NCBI GenBank assembly: GCA_903895005.1
Contig: CAITSH010000371.1
Span: 1 to 8,579 of the forward strand
Length of the DNA: 8,579 nt
Origin: an uncultured Pseudomonadota bacterium
GTDB lineage: Bacteria; Pseudomonadota; Gammaproteobacteria; Burkholderiales; SG8-39
Direction: 5' to 3'
The notes under the pieces were generated by a model. That model saw only the letters and a list, made by a program, of their open reading frames with translations. It was not told the DNA's origin and did not search any database. Positions 1 to 6,073 of this stretch are shown here, piece by piece. Numbering within the stretch: position 1 is the stretch's first letter; each line of letters starts with the position of its first letter. A program made the translations under genes and the position numbers.

Positions 1-3
1 ACT

Positions 4-9
4 TATAAT
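4..9 (+). promoter_or_regulatory. Probable -10 box of the rpsF operon promoter
   Basis: A perfect sigma-70 type TATAAT hexamer lies at the left edge, 128 nt before the rpsF start codon. It would place the transcription start near position 15-17. The matching -35 element would fall outside the window, so the promoter cannot be confirmed. It fits the position expected for a promoter of a ribosomal-protein operon with a long leader. Confidence 0.55.
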
Positions 10-15
10 ACAAGG

Positions 16-136
16 CTTTCCGCGCTGGCTCTATTCTGGCTTGCGCGGTTTTCCTTGCTCCACCGGCATCGCATGGCCGGGGGGCCTCGTCCTACCACGA
101 TGTGAGGACGTGTCCACCAACCTTTGAGGAGACTGC
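16..136 (+). promoter_or_regulatory. Structured 5' leader of the rpsF-priB-rpsR-rplI mRNA
   Basis: This stretch has no plausible coding region but contains three inverted repeats. The first is CCGCGC (20-25) with GCGCGG (43-48), followed by four T. The second is CCGGC (63-67) with GCCGG (76-80). The third is CGTCCT (88-93) with AGGACG (105-110), extended inside by CAC (96-98)/GTG (102-104), which leaves a bulged AC at 94-95 and a GAT loop. A strong Shine-Dalgarno GAGGAG (126-131) lies 5 nt before the rpsF ATG. In several bacteria the S6:S18 complex is known to bind a hairpin in the leader of its own mRNA; that this leader does so is inference, and I could not identify the published motif with certainty. 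The first hairpin could instead be a weak terminator of an upstream gene, because outer arms CAAGG (11-15) and CCTTG (53-57) extend it on DNA upstream of the likely transcription start. Confidence 0.45.
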
Positions 137-532
137 ATGCGTCATTATGAAGTGGTATTTATCGTCCATCCGGACCAAAGCGAGCAGGTGCCCGCGATGA
201 TCGAGCGCTATCGCGCAACGATTACACAACGCAAGGGTGCTATTCACAGGCTCGAAGACTGGGGCCGTCGCCAGATGGCCTATCCGATCGCCAAGATGCA
301 CAAGGCTCACTATGTGCTCATGAACATCGAGTGCGATGCCGAAACGCTGACCGAGCTTGAGCATTCTTTCAAATTCAACGACGCCGTCCTGCGCAACCTT
401 ATCGTGCAGATGAAGGGGCCTGTAACGACCCCGTCGCCGATGATGAAAGAAGAGAAATCACGCTCGGTGCTTGCGCCCGAGGCGCGTGCTGAAGCGAAAC
501 CCGCTGAAGCGCCAGCCCAGGCGAGTGCCTGA
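137..532 (+). CDS. rpsF: 30S ribosomal protein S6
   Basis: This is S6, a small-subunit protein that pairs with S18 on the platform of the 30S particle and contacts 16S rRNA. The N-terminus ([14 protein letters not shown]) and the [11 protein letters not shown] segment (41-51) are typical of the family, as is HYVLMNIE (58-65). The conserved core ends near residue 95 and is followed by a 35-residue tail rich in Ala, Pro, Lys and Glu, likely disordered. The total of 131 aa is normal for proteobacterial S6. The ATG start has a strong GAGGAG 5 nt upstream. It is the first gene of the run with priB, rpsR and rplI, and is probably controlled through the structured leader before it. A TGA stop and two codons separate it from priB, which lies in the same frame. 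Confidence 0.97.
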   Translation: MRHYEVVFIVHPDQSEQVPAMIERYRATITQRKGAIHRLEDWGRRQMAYPIAKMHKAHYVLMNIECDAETLTELEHSFKFNDAVLRNLIVQMKGPVTTPSPMMKEEKSRSVLAPEARAEAKPAEAPAQASA

Positions 533-538
533 AAAAAT

Positions 539-844
539 TTGTCCAGCAACCGGTTGATGCTGTCCGGCAGGATCGTCGAACTTGACGCACTGCGACACAC
601 TCCGGCGGGAATACCAGTCTTGAATTTTCGTATCAGGCACGAGTCAGAACGCATGGAAGCAGGACACATGCGTCGCGTGGAGTGTGAACTCTCCGCGGTG
701 GCCTTCGAGGCCGATGCAAAACTGCTCTCCTGCGCAAGCCTTGAGCGCAGCCTGACGATAGACGGATTTCTTGCCAGCAAGAGTGTCAAAAGCACCCAAC
801 CGGTGTTGCATGTAACCCACATCGAATTCGCAGAAGGAGAGTAA
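539..844 (+). CDS. priB: Primosomal replication protein N (PriB)
   Basis: PriB is a small single-stranded-DNA-binding protein with one OB fold. It works with PriA to reload the replicative helicase at stalled forks. The 101-aa product has the family length (E. coli about 104) and the expected pattern: NRLMLSGRI at the start, TPAGIPVLNFRIRHES (21-36), and the strand GFLASKS (76-82) near the end. Its place between rpsF and rpsR is the classic location. The start is TTG at 539: the rpsF TGA at 530-532 is in the same frame, so no start further upstream is possible, and the next ATG (557) would cut off the conserved NRL. There is no good Shine-Dalgarno at 5-10 nt, so translation probably depends on ribosomes finishing rpsF 6 nt earlier (inference). 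The stop is followed by rpsR after 3 nt. Confidence 0.93.
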   Translation: MSSNRLMLSGRIVELDALRHTPAGIPVLNFRIRHESERMEAGHMRRVECELSAVAFEADAKLLSCASLERSLTIDGFLASKSVKSTQPVLHVTHIEFAEGE

Positions 845-847
845 ATC

Positions 848-1144
848 ATGCCCCCACGCACAGGCGGCCGTTTCGGCAAAGGCAAAGGTAAAGGTAAGGA
901 TCTCAAGAAGGACAAAAAAGGCGGTGCACTGTTCAAGCGCCGTAAGTTCTGCCGGTTCACGGCCGAGAAAATAGACTGGATCGACCATAAAGACGTCGAT
1001 CTGCTCAAAGACTTCATCGCTGAGAACGGCAAGATCATCCCCGCCCGTATCACGGGTACGCGCACTGGCTATCAGCGCCAGCTGTCCACTGCAATCAAGC
1101 GCGCGCGTTTTCTCGCGCTGTTGCCCTACACCGATCTGCACTAA
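848..1144 (+). CDS. rpsR: 30S ribosomal protein S18
   Basis: S18 is the partner of S6 on the 30S platform. The conserved body starts at about residue 29 with [18 protein letters not shown], continues through [20 protein letters not shown], and ends in [17 protein letters not shown], closely matching proteobacterial S18. The protein is 98 aa against 75 in E. coli. The difference is an N-terminal extension of roughly 25 residues that is almost only Gly and Lys (a GKGKGKGK run at about residues 10-17). Similar extensions are known in betaproteobacterial S18. The ATG is preceded by AGGAG (835-839) inside the end of priB, and its stop is 9 nt before rplI. Confidence 0.97.
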   Translation: MPPRTGGRFGKGKGKGKDLKKDKKGGALFKRRKFCRFTAEKIDWIDHKDVDLLKDFIAENGKIIPARITGTRTGYQRQLSTAIKRARFLALLPYTDLH

Positions 1145-1153
1145 GGAGCCGCC

Positions 1154-1609
1154 ATGCAAATTATTCTGATGGAAAAAGTGGTCAACCTTGGCGGCCTTGG
1201 CGACATCGTCAAGGTCAAGGACGGCTATGCCCGCAATTTTCTGATTCCGCAGGGCATGGCGCGCCGTGCAACGCCGGCCAACATGGCCGAGTTTGAAAAG
1301 AAGCGTGCTGAACTGGAAGCGGCCGAGAAGGCCGCCCTTGCAGTAGCCCAGGAGCAGGGCGCCAAGCTTGACGGACTCATGATCCAGGTTACGCAAAAGG
1401 CCGGTGTTGATGGCCGCTTGTTTGGTTCGGTGACGACTCACGACATCGTCGATGCCCTCAAGGTTCAGGGCTTCGAAGTTGAGCGGGCGGCAGTACGCTT
1501 GCCTCAGGGACCGCTGAAAACGATCGGCGACCATCAGGTTGCCATCGCGCTGAACTCCGATGTGGTGGTGAACGTCACCATTTCGGTATTGGGCGAGCAA
1601 GCCGCCTGA
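1154..1609 (+). CDS. rplI: 50S ribosomal protein L9
   Basis: L9 is a two-domain protein at the base of the L1 stalk of the large subunit; it helps keep the reading frame. The N-terminal domain shows [17 protein letters not shown] and the rRNA-binding segment [16 protein letters not shown] (residues 21-36). A long charged Ala/Glu/Lys helix (about 41-72) links it to the C-terminal domain, which contains [15 protein letters not shown] (84-98) and ends with [12 protein letters not shown]. At 151 aa it is the usual length (E. coli 149). The ATG has AAGGAG (1143-1148) 5 nt upstream, overlapping the rpsR stop. It is the last gene of the ribosomal run; an intrinsic terminator follows 16 nt after its stop. 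Confidence 0.98.
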   Translation: MQIILMEKVVNLGGLGDIVKVKDGYARNFLIPQGMARRATPANMAEFEKKRAELEAAEKAALAVAQEQGAKLDGLMIQVTQKAGVDGRLFGSVTTHDIVDALKVQGFEVERAAVRLPQGPLKTIGDHQVAIALNSDVVVNVTISVLGEQAA

Positions 1610-1625
1610 ACATCCCGGCGGGAAC

Positions 1626-1657
1626 AATAAAAAGGGGCCTCGCGGCCCCTTTTTATT
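1626..1657 (+). terminator. Intrinsic terminator after rplI
   Basis: A perfect 14-bp stem is formed by AATAAAAAGGGGCC (1626-1639) and GGCCCCTTTTTATT (1644-1657), closing a TCGC tetraloop. The GC-rich core is followed directly by TTTTTATTTT, the classic Rho-independent layout. It sits just past the rplI stop and separates the ribosomal operon from dnaB. The A-rich left arm means it could also work on the opposite strand, but no gene there needs it. Confidence 0.93.
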
Positions 1658-1688
1658 TTCCGCACATTTTTCCAAAGGCTCCGCATCC

Positions 1689-1706
1689 GACCGGGCTTGA
1701 CCGGGC
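1689..1706 (+). repeat. Short direct repeat GACCGGGC upstream of dnaB
   Basis: GACCGGGC occurs at 1689-1696 and again at 1699-1706, a 10-nt period (about one helical turn), between the rplI terminator and the dnaB start. A TAAGAT hexamer (1715-1720) lies just downstream and could be a -10 element, though no well-spaced -35 is visible. Two adjacent copies in a promoter-sized gap could be a protein-binding site, but chance is also possible in GC-rich DNA. Confidence 0.3.
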
Positions 1707-1747
1707 GGCGGTGGTAAGATTCGGTTCGTTCCTTGCAACACAACCCC

Positions 1748-3139
1748 ATGGCCCAGAATAGCTCCCAACCCGCGCAGGATTCGCAACTGCTCAACCTGAG
1801 AGTTCCCCCGCACTCAATCGAGGCGGAACAGTCCGTGCTTGGGGGGCTGCTGCTGGACAATCAGGCTTTTGACAAGATCGCCGACGTGGTCTCTCCCGAG
1901 GACTTTTATCGCGACGAGCACCGGCGCATTTACGCCCATATTTCCCGGTTGGTGGAGCGCAGCAAACCGGCCGATGTGCTGACCGTGTCGGACTCGATCG
2001 ACGCCAGTGACGACCGGGAGCGGGTGGGTGGCATCGCCTACCTGAGTGAACTTGCGCGGAACACCCCTTCTGCGCACAACATCAAGCGCTACGCAGAGAT
2101 TGTGCGCGAGCGCTCCATAATGCGGCGTCTCATCGCCACCGCCAACGAGATCGCAGACACGGCGCTCTCTCCCATGGGCAAAGACGTTGGCCAGATGCTT
2201 GACGAAGCCGAATCAAAGATTTTTCAGATCAACGAGGCGGGTTCTCGTGGCAAGCAGGGTTTTGTTCCGATGTCCGTACTGGCACCGGCGGTGCAAAAAT
2301 ACGTCGACGACCTATACCAGAGCGGCAATCTTTCGGGCGTTACCGGCGTTCCGACCGGGTTCACGGACCTTGACGAAAAAACTTCCGGATTTCAAAAGGG
2401 CGATCTGATTATTGTGGCGGGACGCCCGAGCATGGGCAAGACGGCTTTTGCGCTGAACATTGCGGAACACGTGGGTGTGCACAACGGACTCCCGGTAGGC
2501 GTGTTCAGTATGGAGATGTCCGGACCACAGCTTGCTTTACGCGTGCTCGGCTCCATGAGCCGCGTCGACCAGATGAAACTGCGTACCGGCAGGGGGCTCA
2601 CCGACGAAGATTGGTCGGAATTCGCCACGGCCGTTGGCAAGCTCCAGGACGCGCCGATTCATATCGACGAGACACCTGCCCTGAACACTCTCGAATTGCG
2701 CGCCAGGGCGCGCAGACTGCACCGCCAGTACGGCGGATTGCACCTCATCGTTGTCGACTACCTGCAACTGATGTCGTCATCAAGCGCAGGTGAAAACCGC
2801 GCCACCGAGATATCTGAAATCTCCCGCTCATTGAAGGCACTGGCGAAGGAGTTACAGGTTCCCGTGGTGGCCTTGTCGCAGTTGAACCGCAGCCTGGAGA
2901 ACCGCACGGACAAGAGACCGGTGATGTCGGACTTGCGGGAATCGGGCGCCATCGAACAGGATGCAGACGTCATCCTGTTCATTTACCGTGATGAGGTTTA
3001 CAACAAGGTGGACGGAAAAAAGGGCGAGGCCGAGCTAATTATCGGCAAACAGCGTAACGGGCCCACCGGGACTGTCATGCTGACCTTCCTGGGCCAGCAC
3101 ACGCGGTTCGCCAACTTTATTTCTAACGACTCGTTCTAA
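1748..3139 (+). CDS. dnaB: Replicative DNA helicase DnaB
   Basis: DnaB is the hexameric 5'-to-3' helicase that unwinds DNA at the replication fork. It contacts primase and the clamp-loader complex. From the ATG at 1748 the product is 463 aa, the normal length, with no intein. The N-terminal domain begins at VPPHSIEAEQSVLGGLLLD (about 19-37). The RecA-like domain has Walker A GRPSMGKT (225-232), Walker B LIVVDYLQLM with Asp 337, then a SQLNRSLE segment and the late DLRESGAIEQDAD and FIYRDE motifs. An in-frame TTG at 1733 would add five residues, but the ATG gives the usual MAxNS-like beginning. Neither start has a clear Shine-Dalgarno. The gene stands alone after the rplI terminator. Its stop lies 15 nt from the stop of the convergent exported methyltransferase-like gene. 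Confidence 0.97.
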   Translation: MAQNSSQPAQDSQLLNLRVPPHSIEAEQSVLGGLLLDNQAFDKIADVVSPEDFYRDEHRRIYAHISRLVERSKPADVLTVSDSIDASDDRERVGGIAYLSELARNTPSAHNIKRYAEIVRERSIMRRLIATANEIADTALSPMGKDVGQMLDEAESKIFQINEAGSRGKQGFVPMSVLAPAVQKYVDDLYQSGNLSGVTGVPTGFTDLDEKTSGFQKGDLIIVAGRPSMGKTAFALNIAEHVGVHNGLPVGVFSMEMSGPQLALRVLGSMSRVDQMKLRTGRGLTDEDWSEFATAVGKLQDAPIHIDETPALNTLELRARARRLHRQYGGLHLIVVDYLQLMSSSSAGENRATEISEISRSLKALAKELQVPVVALSQLNRSLENRTDKRPVMSDLRESGAIEQDADVILFIYRDEVYNKVDGKKGEAELIIGKQRNGPTGTVMLTFLGQHTRFANFISNDSF

Positions 3140-3140
3140 C

Positions 3141-3187
3141 GGCCGCCTGCCCGCTTATTTCCGCGTCGCCGTCCAGCGGCCCTTTTT
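3141..3187 (+). terminator. Possible weak terminator after dnaB
   Basis: GGCCGC (3141-3146) and GCGGCC (3176-3181) form a 6-bp inverted repeat with a 29-nt loop, followed by CTTTTT (3182-3187). It starts 1 nt after the dnaB stop and runs into the 3' end of the convergent gene. The long loop makes it weak, and Rho-dependent termination or transcript collision is equally possible. Confidence 0.25.
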
Positions 3188-4009
3188 GCCCTTTTCAGTG
3201 GTAAAAATGCCTTGCATCCGGGGACCTGTAATCTGCCCGGAGAGATCGCTGCGAATCCCGGCCTTGTCGATGAATGAAAAGCTGATTTCACTACCGTTCA
3301 GTCTAGGGGTTCGCAGCCCGGCGTGTAGTGAACCAAATTTGGCATAGCCCTCCAATTTTTGGTAACGCTGCATGAACGACAGCTCAAAACTTTCCTTTGT
3401 TTTGCCAAGTTGCAATTCAATCGACCATTGGCCCATGGCTGTAGCCGGAATGACGTAAAGGAACATATCCCGGCCGTCGATGGTCGAGTGATCGTCAGGT
3501 TCCCAATCATCCATGTTGAACGAGTGGGAAACGACACGCGTTCCCGGTCTCATTGACAGAAGTTGCGGTCGCAATTTGAGGTTGAGATGAGGGAGCAGGT
3601 ACATCGTTATGACGCTGGCCTCAGTGAAATCCGTTGTGAAAATATCGCCTTCGATTATTTTCGCCTTGTCGGCGACACCGGCCTTCACTGCGTTGCCCTG
3701 TGCAAACCTTGCCATGTCCGGGTTGTACTCAATGCCGAGCGCTCGTGCATTGAATACCTTGACCGCGGCGATCGGAATTTTTCCATCGCCGGCGCCAAGG
3801 TCGATTACATAGTCAGCGGAAGTCGTTCTTGCCATCCGCAACATGCGTTCAACAACCTCATTTGGGGTGGGGACCCATATGACATCCTTGCCTGACTGAC
3901 CGAGCCTTGGCTCGTAATCCTGCTGCAGGGCAGATTGCGCGAAGGCCCCGAGCGACAAAGAATACAGCGCAATCGCGGTAAAAAGGGTGCGTCGCTTTGC
4001 GTTTAACAT
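3155..4009 (-). CDS. Exported protein with class I SAM-methyltransferase domain
   Basis: The 284-aa product starts with a clear signal peptide: basic NAKRR, a hydrophobic stretch (about 9-21), and an AFA-QS type cleavage site after residue 24. A class I methyltransferase fold follows: IWVPTPNEVVERML (44-57), motif I VIDLGAGDGKI (68-78), acidic E94 in GIEYNP, and GDIF (121-124). The pattern of WVPTP before motif I and YLLP (137-140) resembles the FAM173/ATPSCKMT lysine methyltransferase family (recalled similarity, not computed). The last ~90 residues are rich in short beta strands and end in G-x-W-T-A-T-R, a pattern seen in other secreted beta-rich proteins. SAM is a cytoplasmic cofactor, so export is odd; substrate and even activity are unknown. 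The ATG has GGAGGA (reverse of 4014-4019) at good spacing. It lies 63 nt after phoH on the same strand and may be cotranscribed. Confidence 0.85.
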   Translation of the reverse strand: MLNAKRRTLFTAIALYSLSLGAFAQSALQQDYEPRLGQSGKDVIWVPTPNEVVERMLRMARTTSADYVIDLGAGDGKIPIAAVKVFNARALGIEYNPDMARFAQGNAVKAGVADKAKIIEGDIFTTDFTEASVITMYLLPHLNLKLRPQLLSMRPGTRVVSHSFNMDDWEPDDHSTIDGRDMFLYVIPATAMGQWSIELQLGKTKESFELSFMQRYQKLEGYAKFGSLHAGLRTPRLNGSEISFSFIDKAGIRSDLSGQITGPRMQGIFTTEKGKKGRWTATRK

Positions 4010-4072
4010 CTAGTCCTCCATCATTGCCGTTCAAAGCCAGCTTCCATGGATGGGGCCGGTCGCCACCGCCGA

Positions 4073-5548
4073 TTAAAGTACCTCCGCAGCCTGATCCGCG
4101 AGTCTGGAGCGTTCACCACGCTGTAATGTGATGTGTCCGGAATGCTCCCACCCTTTGAACCGGTCCACTACGTAGGTTAGTCCAGAAGAACCCTCGGTGA
4201 GGTAGGGGGTATCGATCTGCGCAATGTTGCCCAGACAAACGACTTTGGTCCCCGGCCCCGCACGTGTGATCAGCGTCTTCATCTGCTTTGGGGTGAGGTT
4301 TTGCGCTTCGTCGATGATGAGGAACTTGTTGAGAAACGTTCTGCCGCGCATGAAATTGAGCGATTTGATCTTGATTCTCGAGCGGATAAGGTCGCGAGTC
4401 GCGGCACGTCCCCATTCCCCCGCCTCGTCATCCGTCTTGTTCAACACGTCGAGGTTGTCTTCGAGTGCGCCCATCCAGGGGGTCATTTTTTCCTCTTCCG
4501 TGCCCGGCAGAAATCCAATGTCTTCTCCCACCGGCACCGTAACGCGGGTCATGATGATTTCCGAATACAGCTTGTCCTCCAGCGTCTGCATCAGACCCGC
4601 AGCCAGTGTCATGAGCGTTTTGCCCGTACCTGCCTGTCCAAGGAGCGTCACGAAGTCTATTTCGGGGTTCATCAGAAGGTTCATCGCGAAATTTTGTTCG
4701 CGATTACGCATGTTGATGCCCCAGACGGTATTTTTCGAATTGGTGAAATCGCGTATGGTTTCCAGCACTGCTGTCTTGCCTGAGACCTCCTTCACGATGG
4801 CGTAAAGCGGCGGGTCGCTCTCCTGGTAGACGAATTCGTTGACCAGCATTTGTCCGCAGAGAGGGCCTTTCAGGCGGTAATAGGTGCGACCTTCCTTTTT
4901 CCAGGACTCCATGTCCTTACCGTGCAGATCCCAGAAATTCTCGGGAAGCGCGCGAACACCCGTGTACAGCAGGTCGGTATCTTCAAGAACCTTGTCGTTG
5001 AAGTAATCCTCGGCGGCAAGGCCCAGCGCATGCGCCTTGATGCGCATATTGATGTCCTTGGACACCAGGATCACCTCGCGTTGGGACATTTTCTGCTGCA
5101 GGTACATGACGACGCCGATGATCTGGTTGTCGGCCTTGCCTATGGGCAGATTCGCAGGGAGGTGCCCGCTGATGGCTTCGGTCTGGAGGAACAGGTGACC
5201 TGTCGCAGTGTCGGTGCGACTGCGCTTCAGGGGAATACCGGCGGTGATCTTGTCGGTCGACCCGCTGACTATTTCGTCGAGGAAGCGACTGGCCTGGCGC
5301 GCGTTGCGGGCCACTTCGGACATGCCTTTTTTATTGCCGTCCAGTTCTTCCAGCGTCATCATCGGCAGGAAGATGTCGTGCTCCTCGAACCTGAAGAGGC
5401 TCGTCGGGTCATGCATCAGTACGTTGGTATCGAGGACGAAAAATTTCGTCTGGACGCGTTTTGAAGCGCGGGGTTTCTTGGAAGAGGAGGGCGTGTGGGA
5501 CAAATCAGCTTCTGCGGCCGGGCCGGACGACTCAGAGTGTTTTAACAA
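4073..5548 (-). CDS. PhoH family protein: PIN domain fused to PhoH ATPase
   Basis: This 491-aa protein joins an N-terminal PIN nuclease-like domain to a C-terminal PhoH-type ATPase (the YlaK/PhoH2-like layout). Known relatives act on RNA, coupling ATP-driven unwinding with cleavage, but the substrate here is unknown. The PIN domain begins at FFVLDTNVLMHDP (36-48); candidate metal-binding acids are D40, E67/E68, D140 and D165. The ATPase domain has Walker A GQAGTGKT (304-311), TRVTVPVGEDIGFLPGT (334-350) and Walker B FLIIDEAQ (409-416, D413/E414). The first 33 residues are Ser/Lys-rich and probably disordered. The start is TTG at 5548: it is the only start codon between an in-frame upstream stop and the PIN domain, and an AAGAGG lies 9 nt before it. 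Its first 17 nt overlap the end of bcp, which suggests translational coupling. No terminator is visible between it and the next gene. Confidence 0.93.
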   Translation of the reverse strand: MLKHSESSGPAAEADLSHTPSSSKKPRASKRVQTKFFVLDTNVLMHDPTSLFRFEEHDIFLPMMTLEELDGNKKGMSEVARNARQASRFLDEIVSGSTDKITAGIPLKRSRTDTATGHLFLQTEAISGHLPANLPIGKADNQIIGVVMYLQQKMSQREVILVSKDINMRIKAHALGLAAEDYFNDKVLEDTDLLYTGVRALPENFWDLHGKDMESWKKEGRTYYRLKGPLCGQMLVNEFVYQESDPPLYAIVKEVSGKTAVLETIRDFTNSKNTVWGINMRNREQNFAMNLLMNPEIDFVTLLGQAGTGKTLMTLAAGLMQTLEDKLYSEIIMTRVTVPVGEDIGFLPGTEEEKMTPWMGALEDNLDVLNKTDDEAGEWGRAATRDLIRSRIKIKSLNFMRGRTFLNKFLIIDEAQNLTPKQMKTLITRAGPGTKVVCLGNIAQIDTPYLTEGSSGLTYVVDRFKGWEHSGHITLQRGERSRLADQAAEVL

Positions 5549-5984
5549 AGTCCAATACCTCTTGCACGTGGCCGGGAACCTTCACGCCACGCCACTCCCG
5601 GATTATGGCGCGCTTGGAGTCCAGGAGAAAGGTGCTGCGCTCGATGCCCCGCACCTGCTTACCATACATATTTTTCATTTTCATCACCGCGAACAGCGTG
5701 CAGGCAACCTCGTCCTCGTCGGCAAGAAGTTCAAAGGGGAAAGCCTGCTTGGTTTTGAAATTGGTATGCGATTTCAGGCTGTCGCGGGAGACGCCGAAAA
5801 TCTCGCAGCCGGCCTTTTGGAACTCCTTGTAAAGGTCTCGGAACTGCTGTCCCTGGGTGGTGCACCCGGGGGTGTTGTCTTTGGGGTAGAAATAGACGAC
5901 AGCGAACTTGCTTTTGAGAGCGGACAGCTTGAAGGGGCCGCTGGTGCCTTGCAGGGAAAAATCTTTAACTGCTTGATTCAGCAT
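5532..5984 (-). CDS. bcp: Thioredoxin-dependent thiol peroxidase, Bcp/PrxQ family
   Basis: Bcp reduces hydrogen peroxide and organic peroxides in the cytoplasm using thioredoxin-type reductants. The peroxidatic motif PKDNTPGCTTQ (residues 34-44 from the ATG) holds the active Cys (41), with the supporting Arg in ERSTFLLD (Arg 116). In many family members a resolving Cys lies five residues after the peroxidatic one; here that position is Gln (46). Other Cys occur at 60 (KAGCEIF) and 95 (DEVACTLF), the latter aligning with the third Cys of E. coli Bcp, so resolution may use another Cys or an outside thiol (inference). I chose the ATG at 5984 (150 aa); a TTG at 5987 would add one residue. No good Shine-Dalgarno is seen, only AT-rich sequence. 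The end overlaps the phoH start by 17 nt. Confidence 0.95.
   Translation of the reverse strand: MLNQAVKDFSLQGTSGPFKLSALKSKFAVVYFYPKDNTPGCTTQGQQFRDLYKEFQKAGCEIFGVSRDSLKSHTNFKTKQAFPFELLADEDEVACTLFAVMKMKNMYGKQVRGIERSTFLLDSKRAIIREWRGVKVPGHVQEVLDFVKTL
5558..5563 (-). promoter_or_regulatory. Ribosome binding site for the TTG start of phoH
   Basis: On the minus strand this reads AAGAGG, 9 nt before the TTG at 5548, inside the 3' end of bcp. It supports the TTG as the real phoH start, since no ATG occurs before the PIN domain. Confidence 0.6.
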
Positions 5985-6073
5985 CAATTATTTTCTATTT
6001 TTTATTTACTAAGAACATGGCCTTCATTCTTCACAAATTCTATGTGCTTTGCAAGCGCAAAATCATGACAAAT
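5985..6073 (-). promoter_or_regulatory. AT-rich spacer, possible promoter for bcp-phoH
   Basis: The 89 nt between the arnD stop and the bcp start are clearly AT-richer than the neighbouring genes. On the minus strand there is a TAGAAT hexamer (reverse of 6037-6042), close to the -10 consensus, but no convincing -35 at 16-18 nt. A small inverted repeat TTTGC/GCAAA with a 4-nt loop (6048-6061) lacks a T-run, so it is not a good terminator. The base composition suggests that bcp has its own promoter; this is inference. Confidence 0.35.

Noticed and set aside
533..541. AAAAAATTTG run as a programmed frameshift site
   Set aside because: It lies after the rpsF stop codon in the same frame as priB, so no shift is needed and ribosomes would have terminated first.
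1697..1720. TTGACC and TAAGAT as a sigma-70 promoter for dnaB
   Set aside because: The spacing between the two hexamers is only 12 nt, too short for a normal promoter. Only the direct repeat was kept as an observation.
644..1813. 389-codon open frame on the minus strand opposite priB, rpsR and rplI
   Set aside because: It runs antisense to three confident conserved genes and the terminator, and the translation resembles no family. It is a by-product of GC-rich coding sequence.
3125..3135. AACGA-C-TCGTT palindrome at the dnaB end as a terminator
   Set aside because: A one-base loop cannot form as drawn, and the shorter alternative stem has only three pairs with no T-run.
5208..6068. 286-codon open frame on the plus strand opposite phoH and bcp
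   Set aside because: It is antisense to the strongly recognised PIN and Bcp coding regions and shows no recognisable domain.
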